The notes under the pieces were generated by a model. That model saw only the letters and a program-made list of their open reading frames with translations, searched no databases and was not told the DNA's origin. Made by a program: the position numbers and the translations under genes. A stretch of 64,000 nucleotides of DNA from OLB7 sp966250335 (GTDB taxonomy: Bacteria > Bacteroidota > Ignavibacteria > OLB7), in assembly GCA_966250335.1 (NCBI GenBank), contig CBINGZ010000029.1:9747-73746 (forward strand). The letters run 5' to 3'. Positions 17,700 to 26,180 of the stretch are shown in pieces (the stretch's first letter is position 1; the number at the start of each line of letters is the position of its first letter).

Positions 17700-17818
17700 G
17701 CTGCGCTGTTTTCTCTCTCTCCGAATCTCTCTCAACTCCTTTCCTTCAACTCTCTGCCGTACGCTGCGCTCTCTCTGAATCTCTCTCGACTCCTTTCTCT
17801 CTTTTCACCCTCTACCGT
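17700..17818. repeat. imperfect tandem direct repeat, CT-rich
   Basis: Two units of about 61 and 56 nt begin GCTGCGCT at 17700 and 17763. Both continue with a CTCTCT run, then GAATCTCTCTC, ACTCCTTTC, and end near CCGT. They look like a duplicated low-complexity stretch with indels. Confidence 0.6.
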
Positions 17819-18298
17819 TCCTTCATCATTCCATCCGTTCCCGTTCATGGTCCACCGGTCTCTCTATCCGGTGACTGCTCTCTCTCTCGGATATGTTCTC
17901 TCTCGATCTCTCTCCGGCCGTTCCCCGTGTGGCGTGGGGATGCCGTTCTTCCTGTCGCGGGTGGTCTGCGCTCCGGGAGCGCCGTCTTTCATGATACAAA
18001 CTTAGCCCTCTGAAGGGGGGTTGATCATGTATCCTCGGGTACATCAGGGGGTTGATTTTCCGATCCGTTCCCGTGGGGGATCATTAGCGAACGATCGGTT
18101 CTTCTGTTGCATGGGGACCGGGTTATTTTCAGACGATTACAACCCGGTCCCGATCTCCATCCGCTGCCGATTCCGGTGTGGGCCGGGGGACGCGAACCGG
18201 TAGATGACACTTCAGCGGGGAAAACCTGACAGCGGCGGCGGCTCCCGACCCGACAAAACAACATACAATAGGAGGGCGCGCGGCTCGGGACGAATTGC

Positions 18299-18306
18299 TA
18301 TCTTTG
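18299..18306 (+). promoter_or_regulatory. candidate -7 box TATCTTTG for the FKBP gene
   Basis: It matches the TAnnTTTG consensus and lies about 70 bases upstream of the lipoprotein FKBP start. No clear -33 element is seen in the G+C-rich stretch before it. Confidence 0.4.
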
Positions 18307-18362
18307 CAGCTTGTACGAAATCAGGGTTACGACTACATCAACATTCGATTCATAATCCCAAG

Positions 18363-18367
18363 AGGAG
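18363..18367 (+). promoter_or_regulatory. Shine-Dalgarno AGGAG deciding a TTG start
   Basis: AGGAG lies 7 nt upstream of TTG 18375, which opens a lipoprotein signal peptide. Few genes in the window have a recognisable ribosome site, so this one strongly supports the non-ATG start. Confidence 0.75.
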
Positions 18368-18374
18368 AAGATCC

Positions 18375-19079
18375 TTGAAAAAGCTATGTGCATTCCTGGC
18401 GCTCGGCGCCATGCTCGCAGCATGCGAACCGCAGGCAGGCGGCGGCAAGGCGGAGATGAAGACCTCGATGGACAGCGTCAGCTTTGCCATCGGCCTCAAC
18501 ATCGGCAAGAGCATTCGTCAGGACTCGATCGCCGTGAACCCCGATCTCATCGCCGGCGGCATCAAGGCTGCCATGGCCAACGATTCCACCGCAATGCCTG
18601 ATTCGGTCATCCAGCAGGTGATGATGAATTTCCAGATGGAAATGATGAAGAAGCAGAGCGAGCGGCAGGCGAAGGTGGGAGAGAACAACAAGAAGGCGGG
18701 TGAGGAATTCCTCGCCAAGAACAAGACGGCCTCCGGCGTCCAGACCACGGCAAGCGGACTCCAGTACCAGGTGGTCACCGAGGGAGCGGGCGCAACGCCG
18801 ACCGACGCGGATGAGATCACGGTCAACTACCACGGCACGCTGCTTGACGGGGAGGTCTTCGACAGCTCCAGGGATCGCGGTCAGCCGCTCACCATCAAGA
18901 TGGCGGAAGTGGTCCCGGGATGGCGCGAGGCGCTGAAGCTGATGAAGGAAGGGGGAAAGATCATCGCCTGGATTCCCTCCGATCTCGCCTACGGTCCCGC
19001 CGGATCCCCCCCGAGGGTCGGTCCGAACGCGACCCTGAAGTTCGAGATCGAACTGATCAAGGTCGGCGCCGCCAAGTGA
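18375..19079 (+). CDS. FKBP-type peptidyl-prolyl isomerase, lipoprotein
   Basis: 234 residues from TTG 18375. The signal peptide ends in lipobox MLAACEPQ, so it is membrane-anchored. The N-terminal helical domain (DSVSFAIGLNIGKSIRQDS onward) is the dimerisation region of FkpA/Mip-type FKBPs. The FKBP domain follows: GLQYQVVTEGAGATPT, VNYHGTLLDGEVFDSS, VVPGWREALKLMKEGGK and IPSDLAYGP, with the usual aromatic and Asp pocket residues. Role: proline isomerisation and chaperoning in the periplasm or at the surface. It has a close relative directly downstream, sharing KTSMDSVSFAIG- versus KTTTDSVSYVVG-like starts. Confidence 0.92.
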   Translation: MKKLCAFLALGAMLAACEPQAGGGKAEMKTSMDSVSFAIGLNIGKSIRQDSIAVNPDLIAGGIKAAMANDSTAMPDSVIQQVMMNFQMEMMKKQSERQAKVGENNKKAGEEFLAKNKTASGVQTTASGLQYQVVTEGAGATPTDADEITVNYHGTLLDGEVFDSSRDRGQPLTIKMAEVVPGWREALKLMKEGGKIIAWIPSDLAYGPAGSPPRVGPNATLKFEIELIKVGAAK

Positions 19080-19091
19080 TGATCCCCGTAT

Positions 19092-19142
19092 GATCCGTTC
19101 GTGCCGTTATCGATAGGTATATCGTTATGTTACGAACGGATC
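19092..19142. terminator. hairpin after the first FKBP gene
   Basis: GATCCGTTCGT (19092-19102) pairs with ACGAACGGATC (19132-19142) around a 29-nt loop that contains a smaller possible stem. It begins 13 bases after the FKBP stop, a terminator position, although no T run follows. Confidence 0.4.
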
Positions 19143-19288
19143 GGCACTCTAAACCTTCTCTGCCCGTCTACCGACTCATTGCCGAGCTCTCGACCCTGAT
19201 GACAGTGACCGACGCGACGATGACTGACGGACATGACAGCGATGGCGTAACCCAATTCACGTATACATAATCCAATCCGTATCCGCAC

Positions 19289-20080
19289 ATGAAGATGAAA
19301 TGGATGATAGTCCCCGCGCTCTGCCTGGGACTCATCTCGGTCGATGCGTACGCGCAGAAGCCGAAGGCAAAGAAAGGGGGCGACACCAAGAAGGTGGAGC
19401 TGAAGACCACCACGGACAGCGTCAGCTACGTGGTCGGCATGAACCTGGGGCAGAACATCAAGAAGGACTCGCTCGAGATGTCCCCCGAGATGATCGCCGC
19501 GGGAATCGCCGACGCTCTGGCGGGAACCACCAGGCTGACGACCGAGCAGGCTCAGATCGTGATGATCGGTCTTCAGGAGCGGCTGCTGGCCAAGGCGCAG
19601 CAGAACGGCACGGCTTCCCAGGCGCAGGCACAGAGCATGGAAGAGCCGGCGCAGCCGACGGCGGAGGAGATGGAGCGGATGGGAGCGGACAACAAGGCTC
19701 GCGGCGCCGCGTTCATGGCGGAAAACGCCAAGAAGCCGGGGGTGAAGAGCACCGGCAGCGGGCTTCAGTACCAGGTGATGAGCGAGGGGAGCGGCGCGTC
19801 GCCGACGGCGGCGGATAACGTAAGGGTCCACTACGAAGGACGGCTGATCGACGGCACGGTCTTCGACAGTTCCGTTCAGCGGAACGAGCCGATCACCTTC
19901 AATCTCGGTCAGGTCATCCCGGGCTGGACCGAAGGAGTGCAGCTGATGAAGGTCGGCGCCAAGTACCGCTTCTTCATCCCGTCGGATCTGGCGTACGGTC
20001 CCAAGGGATTCCCGGGATCGCCGATCGGGCCGAACTCGACCCTGGTCTTCGACGTGGAGCTTCTGGCGATCAACCCGTAA
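19289..20080 (+). CDS. FKBP-type peptidyl-prolyl isomerase, exported
   Basis: 263 residues with a cleavable signal peptide (MIVPALCLGLISVDAYAQ) and no lipobox. An N-terminal helical domain (DSVSYVVGMNLGQNIKKDS, then a Gln/Ala-rich helix to about residue 130) precedes the FKBP domain: GLQYQVMSEGSGASPT, VHYEGRLIDGTVFDSS, VIPGWTEGVQLMKVG, FIPSDLAYGPKG. It is probably a duplicate of the upstream lipoprotein FKBP that has become soluble. A strong terminator follows at 20143-20178. Confidence 0.93.
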   Translation: MKMKWMIVPALCLGLISVDAYAQKPKAKKGGDTKKVELKTTTDSVSYVVGMNLGQNIKKDSLEMSPEMIAAGIADALAGTTRLTTEQAQIVMIGLQERLLAKAQQNGTASQAQAQSMEEPAQPTAEEMERMGADNKARGAAFMAENAKKPGVKSTGSGLQYQVMSEGSGASPTAADNVRVHYEGRLIDGTVFDSSVQRNEPITFNLGQVIPGWTEGVQLMKVGAKYRFFIPSDLAYGPKGFPGSPIGPNSTLVFDVELLAINP

Positions 20081-20096
20081 TCTGCGGATCGGATCT

Positions 20097-20128
20097 ACCG
20101 AATCGGCGCCTCCCGGCGCCGATTCGGT
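20097..20128. other. perfect 14-bp stem-loop
   Basis: ACCGAATCGGCGCC (20097-20110) pairs with GGCGCCGATTCGGT (20115-20128) around a 4-nt loop, 16 bases after the second FKBP stop. It precedes the true terminator, so there are two hairpins in a row. Confidence 0.7.
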
Positions 20129-20142
20129 GCACGGCAATAGAG

Positions 20143-20178
20143 CGGGGCGAAGGTCATACGGCCTTCGCCCCGTTTCTT
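20143..20178 (+). terminator. rho-independent terminator of the second FKBP gene
   Basis: CGGGGCGAAGG (20143-20153) pairs with CCTTCGCCCCG (20162-20172) with an 8-nt loop, followed by TTTCTTTT. The stem plus T-rich tail fits a classical terminator on the plus strand. Confidence 0.85.
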
Positions 20179-20206
20179 TTCCGCAGAGACCGGAGACGAT
20201 CCGGTC

Positions 20207-20404
20207 CTACCTGATCACCCCGAACTTCTTCCTGGCGAACTTCAGAAAGTCGTGGTAGGTGTCGAAGATGGTGATGACGCCGTAGTCGTCGATGATCTTC
20301 ACGGCGCCGTCCTCGTAGATCTTCAGGATGCTTGCTTCCATCTCCTTCTTGATCGCCTTGAAGACGGCTTCGATCTCCGCGCGTGGAATCGCTACTTCTT
20401 CCAT
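20207..20404 (-). CDS. small hypothetical protein
   Basis: 65 residues from the ATG at 20404 (an earlier ATG at 20452 would add 16 residues). It begins MEEVAIPRAEIEAVFKAIK, followed by ASILKIYEDGAVKIIDDYG and VITIFDTYHDFLKFARKKFG. Charged and regular, with helix then strands, it reads like a real small cytoplasmic protein, but I recognise no family. It sits in a minus-strand run with the membrane and HExxH proteins. Confidence 0.55.
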   Translation of the reverse strand: MEEVAIPRAEIEAVFKAIKKEMEASILKIYEDGAVKIIDDYGVITIFDTYHDFLKFARKKFGVIR

Positions 20405-20485
20405 TGCCGAAAACGGTTCGTATTGGGATTGGAGGGATACGGGACCGCCCATGCCCCGGGGGCCCCGATAAGGCTTCTTCGAATA

Positions 20486-20770
20486 TCAGCGTTCGCCGAG
20501 TAGAGGGGGCTCGTGACGGCGTGTTTCGACCACCACCGCCTCCTCGATCGTCTCGGCCCGTCGCCGTTCGGCGGCGAGCTTTCGCGCGCGTGAGCCGCCC
20601 AGAAGCCGTGCGCCGAGGGCGATCCCGCCCAGCGCCGCGGCCGCCGTGACGACGGCCGTGCCGATCAGCAGAAGCAGCAGCGCAACGACCGCCGCAATGA
20701 TGATCATCGCCAGCTTCCGCGCGACCGGATTGTTTACCTCGCGCCCGTTCATTACTACCCGCATTGCCAT
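20486..20770 (-). CDS. small membrane protein, unknown
   Basis: 94 residues. A long hydrophobic stretch (about residues 19-60, LAMIIIAAVVALLLLLIGTAV and on) can hold one or two membrane helices. It is flanked by a short polar N-terminus and a charged C-terminal tail rich in Arg and Glu. The start may instead be the Met at residue 3. No family is recognised. Confidence 0.5.
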   Translation of the reverse strand: MAMRVVMNGREVNNPVARKLAMIIIAAVVALLLLLIGTAVVTAAAALGGIALGARLLGGSRARKLAAERRRAETIEEAVVVETRRHEPPLLGER

Positions 20771-20847
20771 ATATTGCTGACCCTCCTGATCTCAGGTGAC
20801 GACCCCCGGCGCGCGGGATTGTCGACGAGCGCGGCGGGGCCTGTCGA

Positions 20848-21573
20848 TCACACCTCGCGCGACAGGAGCATCTCCTCTCCATCCTTGGAAAGAGAGAAGC
20901 CGATGTCGGTGATGCCGCACGCCTTGAAGATCCGGGCGAAGGGGCGCCGCAGGTCGAGCGAATCGGACTCGATCCATTCCAGAAGGATCGCATCGAGGGT
21001 CCGCAGAAACGCGCGATCGGCGAGTTCGTCGAGCTGCTCGGCGACCCGCTGCATTCCTCCGCGCTTCCAGCCGGGACTGTAGAGGAGAAAATAGGGACGG
21101 GCGACGTCGAGACCGGCAAGGTTCGCGCGCGAACGGCGGCGGGACTCCTTCAGACGCGTCATCTCCTGCTGAAGCAGGGTGAGCGAGGCGTCGGCATCGG
21201 CGTCGTTGTAGAACTCCCTGGCGTCGAAACCCATCGCGTAGAAGCGGGGGAACATCCTGTGATGCGCCAGCTCGTTGTAGAAGAAGCTCAACGTGAACTT
21301 GTCGACGGGAGAGGCGCTGAAGACGTACGGCATGGTCAACCCGTCCAGCCGGAGCTTCAGATGGAGCATCTCGTGCGTGAAACAGGAGATCGGGTGCGCC
21401 GTCGGCGCGGAAAGAATGATGCCGGTGTCGCCGTTGAGCTGCGACGACCAGTAGCTGTCGGCGCCGGGGCCGAGAGAGATTGTGATGCGGGACGTCAGTT
21501 CCTCGTACAGTTCTCGATTCCGTTCATCGATCAGGTCCTCGACCGCATACCGTAGCGCAACGTTCGTGTCCAT
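20848..21573 (-). CDS. putative zinc metallopeptidase-like protein (HExxH)
   Basis: 241 residues, no signal peptide. It has HEMLH at residues 67-71 (the HExxH zinc motif) in the context SCFTHEMLHLKLRLDGL, and 29 residues further NELAHH (100-105), whose Glu could be the third ligand as in gluzincins. The rest is helical, with a basic stretch KESRRRSRANL. I know no named family, so the activity is inferred from the motif alone. It is the first gene of the minus-strand run and is divergent from the VWA-WD40 gene. Confidence 0.6.
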   Translation of the reverse strand: MDTNVALRYAVEDLIDERNRELYEELTSRITISLGPGADSYWSSQLNGDTGIILSAPTAHPISCFTHEMLHLKLRLDGLTMPYVFSASPVDKFTLSFFYNELAHHRMFPRFYAMGFDAREFYNDADADASLTLLQQEMTRLKESRRRSRANLAGLDVARPYFLLYSPGWKRGGMQRVAEQLDELADRAFLRTLDAILLEWIESDSLDLRRPFARIFKACGITDIGFSLSKDGEEMLLSREV

Positions 21574-21764
21574 TCCGGGGTCTTGATGATTGCTGAGACT
21601 TTCGGCGCAAGATACACACTCTCTCCCGATGAGCTAACCCGGCGGGCGGTTATTCTGTCGTACAGGCCCTCTTCCGGACTCCTCCCTTCCGTGCGAAGGG
21701 CTCGCGGGATCTTCACGGAACTCCCCATACTTCCATCGGCCCCTCCGGGCCCGGAACCGGATAC

Positions 21765-24700
21765 ATGAAGAGCATCAGGTACCTCCTTCTCCCCCTTCTC
21801 CTCGCCCTCTCCGCTCCCCGGCTTCCGGCGCAGGAGTCGCTGACGCTGTTCGATATCGACCCCTCCGGCTTCCCGACCGTCAGCGGGCGCTTCTTTGCGC
21901 TCGACGCCGACGGCGCGCCGATCCGGACGCTCGGCCCGGCCGATGTGACGATCATCGAGAACGGGACGACCCGGAGCGTGACCGCCGTCGACTGCTCCGG
22001 CGGAACGGATGGGTCGCCGATCTCGGCGGTCCTCGCGTTCGACGTCTCGAAGTCGATGGCCCGGGGGGGACCGAAGATCGACATCGCGCAGGCAGCCGGC
22101 GCCGCGTGGGTGCGGGCGCTCCCGTCGGACGGGTCCGAATGCGCGATCACCAGCTTCGACGAACGGGGGAGCATCCTCCAGGATTTCACGACCGACCGCG
22201 CGAAACTGAACGCCGCCGTCAGCGCCCTGACCCCGCACGGAGGAACCAGCCACGTCGCCGCTCTCTCCACCCCCCCGGCCGGAGCGATCCCGATGGCGGC
22301 CCGCGGACGGCACAGACGGGTCGTCGTCCTCCTTACCGACGGTGATGGGGGGGGACCTGCCGGTCCCATCACACAACTGGCGGCCGACAACAGCGTGACG
22401 ATCTACTGCATCTCTCTGGGGATGGAGGCTCCCGATATGCTCAGGGAGATCGCGGAAAAGAGCGGCGGCAGATGGTTCGAGAATATCGCGACGCAGCAGG
22501 AGGCGGAGGCGATCTACACGATCATCCTTCAGGAAGCCCTCGGCCGCCTCCCCTGCAGGGTCGAGTGGAGAAGCGACTGGGAATGCGATCGGGAACGGCG
22601 GGTCGCGATGCGGATCGACCCGCGCGGCCCTGGGACGGGGATCGACTACACGGCTCCCCCCTCCTCGGTTCCCCGGCTCGAGATCAGCCCGTCGCAGCTC
22701 TCGTTCGGTCCGGTCGATCCCCCCGGCTATAGAGATCTGACGATCACCGTCACCGCGCGCGGCCGCGCCGTCGTCGTGAACGGGGTGACCGAAGGGAACC
22801 CGCTCTTCACCCTCGTCGACGGGACGGGGTCGTTCGCGCTCCTTCCGGACGAGTCGAGAACAATCGTTATTCGATATACACCGTCGGATATCGGGTATGA
22901 GTTCGCCAGGATACTCTTCGATGCCGACGCCTGCGCCGATACGTCGCTCTACGTCTCGGGGGGGCGGGTCGGCGAGGGACCGCAGAGGAAGTCGCTCCGG
23001 GTCATCTCGCCGAACGGCGGAGAGATGATTCCGGCCGGGGCCGATACCGTGATCCGGTGGGACGGCCTTCTGCCGGCCGAGACGGTACGCCTGGAATATT
23101 CGCTCAACGCGGGGGGGAACTGGACGACGATCACCGATACCGCCCGCGGGCTCGCCTACCCCTGGAAGGCGCCGCCGACCCCGAGCGGGAGCTGTCTGAT
23201 CCGGATCTTCCAGCTCAGCGGCAGAACTCCGGACGATCCGCTCACTCTGGCGGGGGAGCATACGAAACAGGTCCGGAGCGCGGCGTTCAGCCCGGACGGG
23301 CGAAGGGTGGTCACCGGCGGTGACGACAGAAAAGGGGTGATCTGGGACGCGCTCACCGGCGCCGTCATCGGATCGCTCACCGGGCACGGCGACTGGATCT
23401 ACTGCGCCGACTACAGCCCCGACGGCAGAAGGATCGCCACCGCAAGTTTCGACCACCAGGCGATCGTCTGGGACGCCGCGACCTTCGCCCCCATCTTCCG
23501 TCTGACCGGACATTTCAACAATGTCGCTTCCGCACATTTCAGTCACGACGGCGCCTACCTGGTGACGAGCGGGAAGGATGGCCGGGCGTTCGTGTGGGAT
23601 ATGACCGACGGAAGCGAGACGGCCCGTCTCACCGGACACCGCGAATGGGTCTTCTCCGCCCGGTTCAGCGAGGATGACCGATATATCGTAACGGCCGGGA
23701 GCGACTCCATCGCGCTGGTGTGGGATGTCTCCACCTGGAAATCGATCCTGACGATCAGACACAACGATCAGATCAACGACGCCCGCTTCAGCCCGGACGG
23801 AACCCGGATCGTGACGGCAGGGGACGACGGCCGGGCGAAGATCTGGGACGCCCGGAACGGAACGCTCCTCCGAACCATCAACGTGACGAACAACCGTGTC
23901 TACTCCGCCCTCTTCAGTCCGGACGAGCGGTTCGTGGTGACCGGGAGCGACGACGGGGTGGGGAGGATCTGGGACGCGCAGAACGGCACGCTGCTGCGGC
24001 AGCTGGTGGGACATACCAACGGTATCCTCTCGGCGAACATCAGCAGCAACGGCAGGCTGGTGGTGACCGGGAGCCGTGATCAGACCGCCAGGGTCTGGGG
24101 GACCGATATCTTCACGGCGCAGGGGGATGTTTCCGACAACCTCTGGGCGATCGTTGCCCCGGCCGGAAGCGGCGACCTGATCGACTTCGGCGACATCCCC
24201 GTGGGGACCCCGAAGGATTCGATCGTCACGGCCCTCGTCAGGAACGACGGAAGCGCCCCGCTCCGGATCACCGGCATCGCGATCAACGGGGCGAATCCCT
24301 CCGACTTCTCGGTCGTCTCCGGAGGGCCCCCCTTCACCCTTCCCGTCGGAGGGGCGGCCACGGTCGAGCTCCGGTTCCACCCCTCGGCCCCCGGCCTCCG
24401 GACCGCGAAACTGCTATCGAGCACGACCGGCGAAACGACGATCGAACAGGAGCTGACCGGGAACGGTGTGATCCCGGCAATCGGGACGACGCCGGCAATC
24501 GATTTCGGGGAGGTGCGGGTCGGAGGAACCGGGGATACGCTGGTCGACGCGTTCCTCGGAAATACGGGGACGACCACGATCAACCTTCAGGGGGCGATCG
24601 TGACCGGGCCGCCGGTCAATCCGTTTACGATAGTTTCAGGGGGCGGCGCCGGCCCTCTTGCGCCGGGGGAGGCGCGCGCGGTGAGGGTGCGGTTCAGCCC

Positions 24701-26117
24701 CGGCGACGTGGGGCGCGTGAGCGGACGGATCGAGTTCCCGCACGACGGCGTCGGCGGTCCCGCCGTGGTGGAACTCTTCGGCGAGGGGATCGAGCCGACC
24801 CTGGCCGGGCCGGCGGAGATAAGGATGACCGAGATGATCTGCGGATCGCGCTACGATACGCTGCTCGTTCTCCGGAACGACGGCCGCTCGAGGCTGACAA
24901 TCGACAGCGCCGGGATCGGCGGGACCGACGGAGGGGAGTTCGTTCTGCTCGATAAATCCGGAGCCCCGCTGACCCTGCCGTTGCGGATCGAGTATGGGGA
25001 GTCGGACACGATCATCGTGCGCGCCGCGCCGGGGAAGACGGGGAATCTCTCCGCCTCGATCGTATTGCGATCGAACGCTGTGAATATCGCGGGGAAATAT
25101 CTTGAGATCCCGCTGACCCTCAGCCGGAGCCTTGTCGCCTTCCGGATGATCACCCCGTCGCTCGACTTCTTCGGTCTCGACCCGAACACCCCGGCCGTCA
25201 GGGCCGGCAGGCTCGTCAACACCGGCACCCTCCCTCTGACCTGGAGCGTTCCGGTCACCGTGGGAGCGTTCACGATCGAGAGCATCGTCCCGCTCACCAC
25301 CCCTCCCGGCGGCGAATCGGAGATCACAGTGCGATATGCCGGCGGACCCGAGGGGGCGGGCGCCGAGGAGGAGTACACCTTCGTCGATCCGATCTGCGGG
25401 GAGACCGGTACCCTCTCGCTCCGGGCTCTTGTGGAAAACGGCGGAGTCCTCACGCTGGCGGTGGTCGATACCCTCCGGGGAGCGCCGGGAGAGCGTGTGG
25501 AGGTGGCCGTGCGGCTCAGGGATCTGAGGCGGCTCCACCCCGCGACGACGGGATTCAGGGGGAGGCTCAGGTTCGACGCCGGGCTCCTCTATCCTATCGA
25601 GGGCACCCCCGCGGGGAACGTGGTGGGAAGCGAGAGAGTGATCGATGTCGATCTCCCTCTCCCCTCCCCGATCGGTCCCGATTCCGTCATCGCCAGGCTC
25701 CCCTTCCTTGCGACGCTCGGCGCGGTCCGGACCACGCCGCTGGTTCTGGAAGATCCTGTTGCGATAGGAGGAAAGGCGAACATCGGGACGGTCCCCGGCG
25801 TCTTCGCGCTGGAGGGGCTGTGCGAGACGGGGACGACCCGGATTCTGCGGAGCGGCGATTTCGTTCTGAAGCCGGCGCGCCCCAACCCGTCGAGCGACGT
25901 CGCGGCTCTCGAGTACAGTCTGGTGGAGGATGGCCCGGTCCGGCTGCTGCTGACCGATGCGCTCGGGGCCGTGGTGGCCGTGATCGTGGACGAGGAGCTG
26001 CGGGCGGGAGGATATATCTCGACGATCGATCTATCGGCTCTTCCCGGCGGTCTCTATTTCTACCGCCTGGAAACGCGGACGCAGTCGGCGATCGGGACGT
26101 TGACGGTCTCCCGCTGA
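21765..26117 (+). CDS. giant T9SS cargo: VWA, seven-bladed WD40 propeller, anchor-D repeats
   Basis: 1450 residues. Order: signal peptide (MKSIRYLLLPLLLALSAPRLPA); an N-terminal sandwich (about 25-80); a VWA domain (about 85-270) with MIDAS DVSKSM and LLTDGDG; a SPNGGE-type Ig-like domain (about 405-490); seven WD40 units (about 495-782, each ending IWD or VWD); ASPM/Hydin-like choice-of-anchor D repeats (IDFGDIPVG, IDFGEVRVG, and others, about 800-1240); a cohesin-like stretch; and a C-terminal T9SS sorting domain (RPNPSSDVAALEYSL to the end). It is an exported surface adhesin or scaffold. A decayed relative of its N-terminus lies at 51845-52912. Confidence 0.88.
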   Translation: MKSIRYLLLPLLLALSAPRLPAQESLTLFDIDPSGFPTVSGRFFALDADGAPIRTLGPADVTIIENGTTRSVTAVDCSGGTDGSPISAVLAFDVSKSMARGGPKIDIAQAAGAAWVRALPSDGSECAITSFDERGSILQDFTTDRAKLNAAVSALTPHGGTSHVAALSTPPAGAIPMAARGRHRRVVVLLTDGDGGGPAGPITQLAADNSVTIYCISLGMEAPDMLREIAEKSGGRWFENIATQQEAEAIYTIILQEALGRLPCRVEWRSDWECDRERRVAMRIDPRGPGTGIDYTAPPSSVPRLEISPSQLSFGPVDPPGYRDLTITVTARGRAVVVNGVTEGNPLFTLVDGTGSFALLPDESRTIVIRYTPSDIGYEFARILFDADACADTSLYVSGGRVGEGPQRKSLRVISPNGGEMIPAGADTVIRWDGLLPAETVRLEYSLNAGGNWTTITDTARGLAYPWKAPPTPSGSCLIRIFQLSGRTPDDPLTLAGEHTKQVRSAAFSPDGRRVVTGGDDRKGVIWDALTGAVIGSLTGHGDWIYCADYSPDGRRIATASFDHQAIVWDAATFAPIFRLTGHFNNVASAHFSHDGAYLVTSGKDGRAFVWDMTDGSETARLTGHREWVFSARFSEDDRYIVTAGSDSIALVWDVSTWKSILTIRHNDQINDARFSPDGTRIVTAGDDGRAKIWDARNGTLLRTINVTNNRVYSALFSPDERFVVTGSDDGVGRIWDAQNGTLLRQLVGHTNGILSANISSNGRLVVTGSRDQTARVWGTDIFTAQGDVSDNLWAIVAPAGSGDLIDFGDIPVGTPKDSIVTALVRNDGSAPLRITGIAINGANPSDFSVVSGGPPFTLPVGGAATVELRFHPSAPGLRTAKLLSSTTGETTIEQELTGNGVIPAIGTTPAIDFGEVRVGGTGDTLVDAFLGNTGTTTINLQGAIVTGPPVNPFTIVSGGGAGPLAPGEARAVRVRFSPGDVGRVSGRIEFPHDGVGGPAVVELFGEGIEPTLAGPAEIRMTEMICGSRYDTLLVLRNDGRSRLTIDSAGIGGTDGGEFVLLDKSGAPLTLPLRIEYGESDTIIVRAAPGKTGNLSASIVLRSNAVNIAGKYLEIPLTLSRSLVAFRMITPSLDFFGLDPNTPAVRAGRLVNTGTLPLTWSVPVTVGAFTIESIVPLTTPPGGESEITVRYAGGPEGAGAEEEYTFVDPICGETGTLSLRALVENGGVLTLAVVDTLRGAPGERVEVAVRLRDLRRLHPATTGFRGRLRFDAGLLYPIEGTPAGNVVGSERVIDVDLPLPSPIGPDSVIARLPFLATLGAVRTTPLVLEDPVAIGGKANIGTVPGVFALEGLCETGTTRILRSGDFVLKPARPNPSSDVAALEYSLVEDGPVRLLLTDALGAVVAVIVDEELRAGGYISTIDLSALPGGLYFYRLETRTQSAIGTLTVSR

Positions 26118-26180
26118 GGAGCCGTCCCGTTCGATCGGTGACGGAAGAGCGGGTCACGTGTCGTGTAGCTGTGCCGGGCT

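Larger units (their letters stand above)
17283..18374. other. gene-free CT-rich interval
   Basis: About 1.09 kb between the starts of two divergent genes. I see no supported gene; long frames here are low-complexity. On the plus strand it is dominated by CTCTCT and TTCC runs (about 17500-17940). It holds a perfect hairpin at 17423-17450, an imperfect tandem direct repeat at 17700-17818, and near its right end (18299-18306) a TATCTTTG promoter-like box for the FKBP gene. Confidence 0.7.

Noticed and set aside
14742..18005. 1087-residue open frame on the plus strand
   Set aside because: It runs antisense to DUF4249 and the TonB receptor, has low-complexity Arg/Val/Glu composition and no recognisable motif. 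It is a mirror of G+C-rich codons.
21531..24380. 949-residue minus-strand frame
   Set aside because: Antisense to the VWA-WD40 gene; repeated fragments such as HDEP and HQVG mirror the WD repeats on the other strand.
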